Source: CAZAFM01 sp964484395 (lineage in GTDB: Bacteria; Campylobacterota; Campylobacteria; Campylobacterales; CAZAFM01). Taken from it: 29,060 nucleotides of DNA. Below the pieces are notes generated by a model. That model saw nothing but the letters and a program-made list of their open reading frames with translations. It made no database searches and was not told the DNA's origin. The stretch spans positions 1 through 29,060 of the forward strand of contig CAZAFM010000019.1 of NCBI GenBank assembly GCA_964484395.1, in the 5' to 3' direction. Position 1 is the first letter of the stretch. Every line of letters starts with the position of its first letter. Positions 1 through 7,005 of the stretch are shown in pieces. The position numbers and the translations under genes were made by a program.

Positions 1-1
1 T

Positions 2-1831
2 ATCTATCCAGTCAGTGGTCACTGGGTGTGGGGAGATGGTGGATGGCTTGCTGAAATGGGCTTTATAGACTTTGCAGGAAGTACAGTTGTGCATAGTGTG
101 GGTGCATGGATAGGGCTTGCTGGGGCTATGCTTCTAGGTCCTAGGATAGGTAGATATGATAAAGATGGAAATGTCAATGAACTTCCGGGCTCTAGCATAC
201 AAGGGGCTGCTGTTGGTGTTTTTATACTCTGGTTTGGATGGTTTGGCTTTAATGGTGGTAGTACACTTATGGGTGATGGAAGTATTGCTAAAATCATCGT
301 AAACACCTCTCTTGCTGCATCAGTTGGTGGGATAACGGCCTTTGCAATATCCAAAATCCACACAGGAAAAGCAAATGTACTTAAGATGCTAAATGGAGTT
401 CTTGGTGGTCTAGTTGCTATCACTGCAGGATGTGCGGTTGTTGATCCTATAGGGGCTGTGTTTATAGGTATAGGTGGTGGGATTGTTGTGTATTTAGCAG
501 AACTTTTGCTTATATATGTTCTTAAAATAGATGATCCAGTCGGAGCAATACCAGTTCATGGATTTGCAGGAGCATGGGGGACGCTCTCTTTGGCTATATT
601 TGCTTCTAGTGAGGCACTTGGTGGAAATAGCCATTTAGAACAACTATGGATTCAAGCTATTGGCGTTGTATCTGCATTTTTATGGGCATTTATTCTAGGG
701 CTTGTGCTCTTCTATCTACTTAAGTTTGTAAATCAACTAAGAGTTCCACCTGAGTATGAGATAAGAGGACTAAATGAGACAGAACACGGTGCAAAGCAGA
801 CTATGCTTGAGACATACGATACCATAGACTATATGATAAAAACAGGTGACTTTAGCAAAAAGGTTCCAGAAGAGATAGGGACAGAAGCGGGAGATATAGC
901 TAGGGTGTTTAACAAACTAGTAGATGAGGTCTCAAACATATCAGATGTGGCTGATAATATTGCCAAAGGGGAGCTAGGCAACTCAGCAATGCCAAAAAGT
1001 GAGAGAGATAAACTAGGTCAAGCCATATCAACTATGGTAGAGAAGCTAAGAGGATTTGTCATACAACTCCATGAATCAGTGGAGAATATCAAATCCTACA
1101 GTGATACACTAGAAGAATCTAGCCAAAACCTAGTATCCTCAAACAACAAACTCTCAAATGGAGTGTTGCAAGTTACTGAAAACATAGATGAGGTTGGTGA
1201 AGCCACAGGTACTATGGAGAGAAATGCAATAGAGGGTATAAACTCACTTGAAAGCGTAGTTGAGAGTATGCAAGATATGAGAGAGACTATGGATCACTTC
1301 AAAAACAACATAGATGCTCTTAGTGGCAGTGTAAGCGATATAGAAGGGATGGTGGGTATGATAAATGACATAGCCGAACAAACCAACCTCTTAGCTCTAA
1401 ATGCAGCTATAGAAGCAGCTCGCGCAGGAGAGCACGGCAAGGGCTTTGCAGTAGTTGCTGATGAGGTTAGAATGCTAGCAGAAAAGACACAAAAAGCCAC
1501 AATGGAGATAAAAGCTCGTCTAAATGTACTAAAAGAGCACTCAGACTCAGCAGTTAGTAATACAAACAGTGGACTAGAAGTTATAGAAGATGGCGTCAAA
1601 AAGATTGCAAATACAAGCAGAATATTTGCCCATATCAAAGATGCTATTAGTAGTGTCAAAACAAAAGTAGAGGCAGTCATAGGTATATCAGATGAACAAA
1701 AAGAGATGTCAGCCTTAGCTCAAAAAGCCACTTCAAAAGTAGATGATATAGTCAAAAACCTCTCAAGCCAGATAGACAAACTTCAAAATATATCTTCATA
1801 CTTCAACTTCAACACCATACCAAAGTCTTAA
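2..1831 (+). CDS. Ammonium transporter (Amt) fused to a methyl-accepting chemotaxis signalling domain; 5' end outside window
   Basis: The reading frame is open from base 2, so the N-terminal Amt helices lie upstream of the window. The visible 609 residues begin with Amt/MEP/Rh sequence. Both pore histidines of the family are present: His31 of the fragment ([10 protein letters not shown], bases 92-94) and the second in [10 protein letters not shown] (bases 557-559). The usual Amt C-terminal tail ([11 protein letters not shown]) follows, then a HAMP-like linker (about residues 275-355) of the sort found in Amt sensor fusions. The last part is a long coiled-coil MCP domain whose hairpin tip ([20 protein letters not shown]...) starts at residue 459. 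An intact pore plus a CheA/CheW-docking tip suggests an inner-membrane receptor reporting ammonium availability to the flagellar chemotaxis system. Whether it still conducts ammonium cannot be told. The stop is followed by a hairpin, so the downstream regulator may be only partly cotranscribed. Confidence 0.93.
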   Translation: MYPVSGHWVWGDGGWLAEMGFIDFAGSTVVHSVGAWIGLAGAMLLGPRIGRYDKDGNVNELPGSSIQGAAVGVFILWFGWFGFNGGSTLMGDGSIAKIIVNTSLAASVGGITAFAISKIHTGKANVLKMLNGVLGGLVAITAGCAVVDPIGAVFIGIGGGIVVYLAELLLIYVLKIDDPVGAIPVHGFAGAWGTLSLAIFASSEALGGNSHLEQLWIQAIGVVSAFLWAFILGLVLFYLLKFVNQLRVPPEYEIRGLNETEHGAKQTMLETYDTIDYMIKTGDFSKKVPEEIGTEAGDIARVFNKLVDEVSNISDVADNIAKGELGNSAMPKSERDKLGQAISTMVEKLRGFVIQLHESVENIKSYSDTLEESSQNLVSSNNKLSNGVLQVTENIDEVGEATGTMERNAIEGINSLESVVESMQDMRETMDHFKNNIDALSGSVSDIEGMVGMINDIAEQTNLLALNAAIEAARAGEHGKGFAVVADEVRMLAEKTQKATMEIKARLNVLKEHSDSAVSNTNSGLEVIEDGVKKIANTSRIFAHIKDAISSVKTKVEAVIGISDEQKEMSALAQKATSKVDDIVKNLSSQIDKLQNISSYFNFNTIPKS

Positions 1832-1858
1832 GAAGAGCTAAGGCTCCTCTTTTGGTAT
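1817..1858 (+). terminator. Imperfect hairpin after the Amt-MCP fusion gene
   Basis: AAGAAGAGC (1830-1838) pairs with GCTCCTCTT (1843-1851) around a TAAG loop with one mismatch. Outer arms ATACCAAA (1817-1824) and TTTGGTAT (1851-1858) are also complementary. Only four T's follow the inner stem, so termination may be partial. Confidence 0.5.
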
Positions 1859-1859
1859 A

Positions 1860-1888
1860 CTTAGGGGATTATTTCTCCTAAGGTTTTT
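1860..1888 (+). promoter_or_regulatory. Hairpin plus T-run overlapping the ribosome binding site of the response regulator
   Basis: CTTAGGGG (1860-1867) pairs with CTCCTAAG (1875-1882), an 8-base stem with one G-U pair and a 7-base loop, followed at once by GTTTTT. The right arm contains the Shine-Dalgarno-like AAGG of the gene starting at 1890. The structure could act as a terminator/attenuator or could mask the ribosome site. Confidence 0.45.
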
Positions 1889-1889
1889 G

Positions 1890-2570
1890 ATGGATTATAT
1901 TCAGACTTTAAATGTTCTTATTGTCGAAGACGAGTACATAAGTGCCTCTTTTTTGGAGGATGTACTCTATGGCTTTGGAGTAAAAAGCATAGAGATAGTA
2001 TCAAAATACCAAGAAGCTCTAGAGATAGTAAAGAAAAACCACATAGATGTAGCCTTTATGGATATAAACCTAAATGAGCCAAAGAGTGGCATTGAGTGCG
2101 CTAGAGAGATAAACAAAAGAGAAAACACACCTATCATCTACATAACCGCCTATAAAGATAGTGACACGATAAAGAGAGCTAGTGAGACAAACATATATGG
2201 ATACCTATGCAAGCCATTTGATAAAAAAGATGTAGAGATAGCACTAGGCATACTAAAAAAACAGCTCTCAAGAGATAAAAGTGATGCGCTTATAGCACTA
2301 AATAACTACTACACTTATAACCTAAAAACAGCCCTACTTGCATACAAAAATGAAGACATAACCCTGACTAAAAAAGAGTCTATGCTACTAAAAGAGCTAG
2401 TGATAAACCTAAATCATAATGTACCCTATGACACCATAAGGCTCTCAGTGTGGGGTAGCTATGATGTTTCAGAGTCAGCCCTTAGAGATACAGTTCTTAG
2501 GATAAGAAAAAAAGCTCCAGAGCTAAACATACAGAGTAACATAGGCTTTGGATATATCCTGAAAGCATAA
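1890..2570 (+). CDS. OmpR/PhoB-type response regulator
   Basis: A 226-residue two-domain regulator. Residues 1-120 form a CheY-like receiver: acidic pair in VEDE, phospho-acceptor Asp58 (AFMDINL), switch Thr in YITAY, and Lys in CKPFD. Residues 150-226 look like an OmpR-type winged helix (LTKKESMLLKELV, then SVWGSYDVSESALRDTVLRIRKK, then IGFGYIL). ATG 1890 is chosen over the TTG three bases upstream because it has better spacing to AAGG (1880-1883). The sensor kinase gene starts one base after the stop, so the two form a translationally coupled pair. OmpR-family proteins typically bind tandem direct repeats, and two promoters further along the window carry such repeats. Direct control of those promoters is inference. 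Confidence 0.9.
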   Translation: MDYIQTLNVLIVEDEYISASFLEDVLYGFGVKSIEIVSKYQEALEIVKKNHIDVAFMDINLNEPKSGIECAREINKRENTPIIYITAYKDSDTIKRASETNIYGYLCKPFDKKDVEIALGILKKQLSRDKSDALIALNNYYTYNLKTALLAYKNEDITLTKKESMLLKELVINLNHNVPYDTIRLSVWGSYDVSESALRDTVLRIRKKAPELNIQSNIGFGYILKA

Positions 2571-2571
2571 A

Positions 2572-4380
2572 GTGAGAGCCCCACTTCTACTACTTTTTAT
2601 CTGCTTGAAACTCTTATCTTTTGAGCTCACTACATCTTCATATATCGATAAAAGTGGATTGGTTACTATAGAGCAAGTATCAAAAAAAGAGTTTACACCT
2701 CAAGATAGTAACTCATTTGCCTTTGGAAAAGTAGAGGGATCACTTTGGCTTAAGCTACAGATAGAAAATAGCTCCTCTGAAGAAGACCTCATACTATCGA
2801 TAAATGAGAGTTTTTATAAAAAAGCCGAACTTTATCACTACAAAAACAACTCTTGGCACATAGACAAAAACGGGCTTGAAGTGCCTCTTCAAAAAAGAGG
2901 CGTTCAAGACAATGTATTGGCATTTAACATCCACATCCCAAAAAACACTACCCAAACCTACTACCTAAAACTTCAAGGCTTATACAACTTCTTTGGCAAG
3001 CTAGAGATAGAGAGTGAGGGTGATTTTTATAAGGCATCAAAGTTTGGGATTGACTCTTTGTACTTTTTCTCATTTGGACTCTTTTTTATCGTCTCGATTT
3101 TTAACCTTCTGCTTTTTTTAAAGTTAAAAGAGAGTATCTATCTATACTACTTTGCCTATGTTCTCTCATACATCTTCTATCTTATCTGTATAAGTGGGCT
3201 ATCTTTATATATTGGGGTAGAGACCACACACTATGTTATGCTCGCTACTGTTTTAACAGTTGGCTTTTTGATACTTTTTTCAAGGGAGTACCTTGAGACA
3301 AAAAACTACACTCCAAAGTTTGATTTGGCTCTTAAGATTTTAGTCTTTTTGATTTTTACCGCTGGATTTATCAGCCTATTTCAGTTTCAGCCATGGAACA
3401 AAATCATCTCATTTCTAAATGTCATAACACTTGCTATACTTATCATAAACGCTAACATAGTCTTTTTGAAAGGAAACAAGCAGAGTTTTTTATATCTTGT
3501 AGTCTCAGTTATCTACTTTAGTGCTATTATTGTATTTCTTTTGATGATTGGTGGCACACTACCTTATAATGACCTCACTAGATATGGATACATAGTAGCT
3601 GCGATTTTTGAGATAAGTGCATTTTCAGTTCTACTAGCAGATAGATACAACAAAATGAAAAGTCAAACCATAAAAGCACAAAGTGAGCTTATAGAGATAA
3701 AAAGTAAAACAGAAGAGCGCTTAGAAAAAATGGTCTCACAAAAAACTGACCAACTAACAAAAGCCAACAGCAAACTAAAAAGCCTTCTTAAAGAGAGGGA
3801 GTTACTTCTAAAAGAGGTTTTACATAGAGTCAAAAACAACTTCCAGATAGTCATAGGACTGTTATGGTTCAAAAGCAAAGACTCAAAAAAAGATGAGCAA
3901 AACTATCTAGAACTCATAAACCACATAAAGTCCATGTCAAACATCCATGAGCTACTATATAGTGAAAAAAACCTTTCAAGCACAAACTCCAAAGAGTATA
4001 TAGGGAAGATACTCCACTTCATAAAAAGGCAGTATGATAGTAGCCAGCTTACTTTAGAGTCAAAAGTAGACTCTTTTGAGATGTCCTTTAATGACTCTAT
4101 GGCACTTGGTATCATCATAAATGAAGTGGTAACAAACTCAATAAAACATTTCAATAAGAATAGCCCTTGCAAAGTTTTTGTCTCTCTTAGGTTTAAAAAA
4201 GAGGTGTGTAGTCTAGAGATTCATGACAATGGAGAGGGTTTTGAGTTTGACTTACTTGAAAAATCAATATCAAAACTGGGCTTGAAGCTAGTCAAGCAGT
4301 TTGTAGGAAAACTAAACAACAGCTCTTTTGAGTATAAAAATAGTAGTGGGGCACTTTTTAAACTAACTTTTACCCCATAA
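2572..4380 (+). CDS. 7TMR-DISM sensor histidine kinase (HisKA_2 type)
   Basis: A 602-residue membrane kinase, probable partner of the preceding response regulator. A short hydrophobic N-terminus acts as signal sequence. It is followed by a periplasmic 7TMR-DISMED2-like beta domain (about residues 25-150; FAFGKVEGSLWLKLQIEN is typical) and seven hydrophobic segments (about 160-365). A coiled coil and a HisKA_2 domain come next, with phospho-acceptor His418 in EVLHRVKNNFQ. The ATPase domain has an N-box (INEVVTNSIKHF), a G1-box (HDNGEGF) and LGLKLVKQFV. The GTG start lies one base after the regulator's stop and lacks a convincing ribosome site of its own, consistent with translational coupling. 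The periplasmic fold is related to carbohydrate-binding domains, but the ligand is unknown. Confidence 0.9.
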   Translation: MRAPLLLLFICLKLLSFELTTSSYIDKSGLVTIEQVSKKEFTPQDSNSFAFGKVEGSLWLKLQIENSSSEEDLILSINESFYKKAELYHYKNNSWHIDKNGLEVPLQKRGVQDNVLAFNIHIPKNTTQTYYLKLQGLYNFFGKLEIESEGDFYKASKFGIDSLYFFSFGLFFIVSIFNLLLFLKLKESIYLYYFAYVLSYIFYLICISGLSLYIGVETTHYVMLATVLTVGFLILFSREYLETKNYTPKFDLALKILVFLIFTAGFISLFQFQPWNKIISFLNVITLAILIINANIVFLKGNKQSFLYLVVSVIYFSAIIVFLLMIGGTLPYNDLTRYGYIVAAIFEISAFSVLLADRYNKMKSQTIKAQSELIEIKSKTEERLEKMVSQKTDQLTKANSKLKSLLKERELLLKEVLHRVKNNFQIVIGLLWFKSKDSKKDEQNYLELINHIKSMSNIHELLYSEKNLSSTNSKEYIGKILHFIKRQYDSSQLTLESKVDSFEMSFNDSMALGIIINEVVTNSIKHFNKNSPCKVFVSLRFKKEVCSLEIHDNGEGFEFDLLEKSISKLGLKLVKQFVGKLNNSSFEYKNSSGALFKLTFTP

Positions 4381-4398
4381 AAGCAAGGAAGTCTATAA

Positions 4399-4433
4399 AA
4401 TCTGATGCCAATCTGATTTGAGTTTTATATAAT
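4399..4433 (+). promoter_or_regulatory. Promoter with tandem direct repeats upstream of the choloylglycine-hydrolase-family gene
   Basis: AATCTGAT occurs at 4399-4406 and again at 4410-4417, an exact 8-base repeat at an 11-base pitch. Ten bases separate the second copy from TATAAT (4428-4433). The proximal repeat takes the place of a -35 box, as in promoters activated by PhoB/OmpR-type regulators. The promoter of the peptide gene at 6898 has the same layout. No binding data are available. Confidence 0.6.
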
Positions 4434-4459
4434 GAACCAACAAAAAATAAGGAGAAAGA

Positions 4460-5626
4460 ATGTTTAAGTATCTAATCACACTAACATTGTTAGCTACAAG
4501 TCTTCTAGCTTGTACAAACCTGTTTGTGAACAAAGGTGGCTACCACATAGTAGCTAGGTCTATGGATTTTGGGATGAATATGGGCTTTAATGAGGCTTTA
4601 GGGTATGTCGGGCAGAAAAATACAACTGATGTCGTAGTAGATGCTGATAAGATACCTTCAAAAGTACTTAGCAGTTGGGAGCATAAGTATGGTTTTGCAG
4701 GTAGAGTTGCATTTGACACAGCTATAGTTGTAGATGGGATGAATACAGAGGGTCTGGGTGTCGGCTTACTATACCTTCCAGGGGCGGAATATCCAAGCTA
4801 CAACCCAAAAGATAAAAGAGATGCACTATCTATATATGACCTATCAAACTATGTACTCTCACAAGCAAAAAATGTAGAAGAAGCAAAAAAGCTAATAGAA
4901 GAGGTGCAGATAGTAAATGGTGCTATAGAGGCAACTGATGGAGTATTTTTAACAAATATCCCAGTTCATCATATCTTTAGAGACAAAAGTGGTGATACAC
5001 TAGTAGTTGAGTTTGAAAACAAAAAGCTAAATCTCTACCACAGCAAAGATATGCCTGTTGTAACAAACGCGCCAGGTCTAAAATGGCAAGTTGAAAACGC
5101 TAAAAAGTATGAGTCTTTGAAAATCACAAATACAAAGCCAAATCCTGAGTTTGAAAATCGTTTTATAGACTACAAAGGTATTTTTAACAACCCACATATG
5201 AGAGCGGATCAAACAGCACTCCTAGGGCTTCCAGCAGACTATACGCCACCTTCAAGATTTGTCCGCTCTAAAGTTCTGCTTGATAATATGCCAGCACCTG
5301 ATAGCAGTAATCTAGCCAGATATCAAGCTGAGTCTGTACTAAACTCATCAGTAGTTCCACCTGTCTCACTTAGTGATGTGACTTTGTGGATAACTATCCA
5401 AGACCTTGATGAGGGTGTATTTATGGTAAGAGATCTTCTATACTACAACCCAGATGGAAGCCTATATGCTTTTGGTCCTGAGAATGGGTTTAGAACCTAC
5501 AACCTAAACAACCTTGATTTCTCTAAAATCCCAGAAGTTGGAGCAAAAAATATAGAGGTAACTCCAAAAAAAGATGTAAAAAAGATAATAGATGCTGATG
5601 AGGCACTAAAAGATGTAGCTAGCTAG
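4460..5626 (+). CDS. Secreted choloylglycine hydrolase / penicillin V acylase family amidase
   Basis: A 388-residue Ntn-hydrolase. The signal peptide MFKYLITLTLLATSLLA ends directly before Cys18, which would become the N-terminal catalytic nucleophile on cleavage. Family landmarks follow: CTNLF, the Arg/Asp pair of VARSMDF, and the Asn of VVTNAPGLKWQ. The family hydrolyses linear amide bonds in bile salts, penicillin V or N-acyl homoserine lactones. Substrate cannot be read from sequence, and in a probably free-living Campylobacterota bile salts need not be the target. LLAC also resembles a lipobox, but conservation of Cys at the Ntn position favours a catalytic role. Ribosome site AAGGAG at 4449-4454. 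It has its own promoter with tandem repeats and is followed by a hairpin (5648-5669). Confidence 0.88.
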   Translation: MFKYLITLTLLATSLLACTNLFVNKGGYHIVARSMDFGMNMGFNEALGYVGQKNTTDVVVDADKIPSKVLSSWEHKYGFAGRVAFDTAIVVDGMNTEGLGVGLLYLPGAEYPSYNPKDKRDALSIYDLSNYVLSQAKNVEEAKKLIEEVQIVNGAIEATDGVFLTNIPVHHIFRDKSGDTLVVEFENKKLNLYHSKDMPVVTNAPGLKWQVENAKKYESLKITNTKPNPEFENRFIDYKGIFNNPHMRADQTALLGLPADYTPPSRFVRSKVLLDNMPAPDSSNLARYQAESVLNSSVVPPVSLSDVTLWITIQDLDEGVFMVRDLLYYNPDGSLYAFGPENGFRTYNLNNLDFSKIPEVGAKNIEVTPKKDVKKIIDADEALKDVAS

Positions 5627-5647
5627 AAACCACACAAGTAGTTGCTA

Positions 5648-5673
5648 GGTTGGGCTATTTAGCTCAACCTTCT
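5648..5673 (+). terminator. Hairpin between the convergent amidase gene and the sensor remnant
   Basis: GGTTGGGCT (5648-5656) pairs with AGCTCAACC (5661-5669) with one G-U pair around ATTT, followed by TTCTTCT. It is placed to end transcription of the amidase gene. The stop codon of the opposing fragment falls in the loop. Confidence 0.6.
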
Positions 5674-6033
5674 TCTAAGATAGAGCAAGATCAAAATAAC
5701 AACTACACCTCCAAAAACAACTCCAAACTTTGAATACCATTCATTAAAAGAGTCATAAGTCTTTATCCTCTCCGTAAAAATCCACTTATCATAAATACTC
5801 TGTATCTCTTCATCTGTGATACTATCTATTGCTTTATTTATCACTCTAAGTCCTATACTCTCAATATCTTTAGAAATACCAAGTGAAGGTGAATACATAT
5901 ATGGTAGCTCAAGAAGTCCTACTATATCTTTGTTCTTACTGCTTTTTAACACATATGTTCCAGAAACTGGCTCTACATGTCCTTTGTCACTAGCCACTCT
6001 GAAACTATAGATAAAAAAAATAATTTCATACAC
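5659..6033 (-). pseudogene. Remnant of a membrane-anchored solute-binding sensor protein
   Basis: This 124-codon frame matches only the C-terminal part of a periplasmic binding domain of the SBP_bac_3 kind (PSLGISKDIESIGLRVINKA, then ITDEEIQSIYDKWI), followed by one membrane helix (VVFGGVVVILILLYL) and RRRLS before the stop. In full-length relatives an N-terminal lobe precedes this part and a kinase or GGDEF output domain follows the helix. Both are missing, and no other fragment lies nearby. The first codons (MYEIIFFIYSF) do not look like a signal peptide joined to a domain. A GTG overlapping the HIT gene's TAG stop could still allow translation of a short membrane protein, so expression is not excluded. 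Most likely a decayed gene. Confidence 0.6.
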
Positions 6034-6413
6034 TAACCACTAACAGTAAAAAACTCATCTAGTTTTATCACAGCTCTTTTTGTAAACTCATCTAACCTAA
6101 GCTCTCTTTTAAAACCATCTCTTTGCTTACTCCCCCATATAGGCTCAGGAAAAAAGCTATCATCACTAAATCTCGCCATTATATGAAGATGCACCTTTGG
6201 GAGGTAGTTTCCAAAAGAGGCGATGTTTATTTTGGTGGGTTTATAAAACTCAAGCATCTCTTTTTCAACTATCATGGCTGACTCAAAAAGCTCAGCCCTT
6301 AGCATAATAGGAAGCTCGCTTAGCTCTTTGTACTCATTTTTGGTAAAAATCTTCACCCAAGGAACTTCACTATCTTCTATCTCAAACCTAAACTCTTCAC
6401 TTTCATAAAACAT
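6033..6413 (-). CDS. HIT-family nucleotide-binding protein
   Basis: A 126-residue protein of the histidine-triad superfamily, whose members hydrolyse or transfer nucleotidyl groups (for example from diadenosine polyphosphates). The triad region reads LPKVHLHIMARF: His75 and His77 match the second (nucleophilic) and third histidines of the HIT motif, while the first is Lys73. Replacement of the first histidine is tolerated in related small bacterial HIT proteins. The region after the triad (FFPEPIWG) is typical of this subgroup. ATG 6413 is preferred over the TTG just upstream because GGGAGG lies 5 bases before it. The downstream sensor remnant overlaps its stop by one base. A probable promoter lies about 95 bases upstream. 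Confidence 0.85.
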   Translation of the reverse strand: MFYESEEFRFEIEDSEVPWVKIFTKNEYKELSELPIMLRAELFESAMIVEKEMLEFYKPTKINIASFGNYLPKVHLHIMARFSDDSFFPEPIWGSKQRDGFKRELRLDEFTKRAVIKLDEFFTVSG

Positions 6414-6506
6414 CAAAACCTCCCTAACCTACTTATTACGCGACACTTGCTAATCTCTTAGCTCTTTATCTGTCATCACTGGCTACTATAGTGAACTTCT
6501 AGGGGT

Positions 6507-6515
6507 ATTTTAGCA
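6507..6515 (-). promoter_or_regulatory. Extended -10 promoter for the HIT gene
   Basis: Read on the minus strand this is TGCTAAAAT, an extended -10 element, about 95 bases upstream of the HIT gene start. No clear -35 box is seen. Confidence 0.4.
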
Positions 6516-6554
6516 TAAAACAAGATATGGATGTAGTTTTATGAAGTGGAGGCT

Positions 6555-6572
6555 CCCAAGCTAAGGCTTGGG
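6555..6572 (-). terminator. Perfect hairpin just after the peptide gene
   Basis: CCCAAGC (6555-6561) and GCTTGGG (6566-6572) form a perfect 7-base stem with a 4-base loop, about 12 bases beyond the stop of the peptide gene. No T-run follows on either strand, so it may stabilise the mRNA end rather than terminate strongly. Confidence 0.5.
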
Positions 6573-6583
6573 AAAGTAACAAA

Positions 6584-6898
6584 TTAGGCAATAGGTAAAA
6601 TGGGTGGCATACCGTTGTTTATATTTCTTAGCTCCCCATTAAGAAATTTATGTGCCACATGCTTTACCTTATGCCATATCTTTTTAAAGATATTTCCACC
6701 ACTTACAAACTCTAGCTGCTCCTCACTTAGCTCTCGCCCCTCTTCATGTGCTGCAAAAAGAGCCATCACGCTACTAATTTTTTCTATATCATCATCTTTG
6801 TCTAGATTTAGCCCTACTGATTCCATCTCAGCTTTTGTATCCTCATCTAGCTCCTTGTTTAGAACATCTCTTAGTTCACTAATATGTTCTTGTGCCAT
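6584..6898 (-). CDS. Double-glycine-leader peptide precursor, candidate antimicrobial peptide
   Basis: A 104-residue precursor. Residues 1-68 are acidic and helical and end in LSEEQLEFVSGG, the Gly-Gly processing site of Nif11/NHLP-like and class II bacteriocin leaders cut by C39-peptidase ABC exporters. The predicted 36-residue core starts NIFKKIWHKVKHVAHKFL. I, F, I, W, V, V, F and L fall on one helical face and Lys/His on the other, with net charge near +5. A Gly/Asn hinge and a proline-rich tail (PPILPIA) follow. The core has no Cys, Ser or Thr, so lanthionine or azoline modification is unlikely and a linear cecropin/piscidin-like peptide is the simplest reading. A perfect AAGGAGG lies 5 bases before the ATG. 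No exporter, immunity or maturation gene is adjacent. The tandem-repeat promoter resembles that of the amidase gene. Peptide-precursor call is strong; antimicrobial activity is inferred. Confidence 0.8.
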   Translation of the reverse strand: MAQEHISELRDVLNKELDEDTKAEMESVGLNLDKDDDIEKISSVMALFAAHEEGRELSEEQLEFVSGGNIFKKIWHKVKHVAHKFLNGELRNINNGMPPILPIA

Positions 6899-6928
6899 TT
6901 ATTCCTCCTTGGATTTGATTAGGTGTAT

Positions 6929-6963
6929 ATTTTAAACACTCAAAGTCACATCTGCGTCACATC
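6929..6963 (-). promoter_or_regulatory. Promoter with tandem direct repeats for the peptide gene
   Basis: On the minus strand GATGTGAC occurs at 6963-6956 and 6952-6945, an exact 8-base repeat at an 11-base pitch. Ten bases then lead to TAAAAT (6934-6929). The repeats occupy the -35 position. They also lie upstream of the divergent ATPase gene's -10 (6977-6982), so one site could serve both directions. Confidence 0.6.
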
Positions 6964-6976
6964 AGGTAGTTTTTTG

Positions 6977-6982
6977 TAAAAT
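6977..6982 (+). promoter_or_regulatory. -10 box of the ABC ATPase gene
   Basis: TAAAAT lies 23 bases before the preferred TTG start at 7006. An upstream in-frame TTG begins at 6982, inside this box, which argues against that start. Confidence 0.4.
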
Positions 6983-7005
6983 TGTCTAAAAAACATTGGA
7001 GAAGT

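Noticed and set aside
1830..6572. GCTAAGGC in the hairpins at 1837-1844 and 6560-6567 as a shared regulatory element
   Set aside because: Both arise from 4-base TAAG loops with GC closing pairs; two cases are not enough to separate from chance.
6417..6583. A tRNA or further small peptide gene between the HIT and peptide genes
   Set aside because: No cloverleaf is visible, and the only short frame (8 codons, MTDKELRD) lacks a strong ribosome site.
6584..6898. Classification of the peptide as a lanthipeptide, thiopeptide or azoline RiPP precursor
   Set aside because: The predicted core has no Cys, Ser or Thr, and no modification enzyme gene is nearby.
6600..6935. A 111-codon plus-strand frame opposite the peptide gene
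   Set aside because: It is an antisense shadow rich in Ser, Leu and Cys without a ribosome site; the minus-strand frame has a perfect AAGGAGG and a coherent leader-core design.
6982..7005. Longer N-terminus of the ABC ATPase starting at TTG 6982
   Set aside because: That TTG lies in the likely -10 box and has no ribosome site; TTG 7006 has GGAG upstream.
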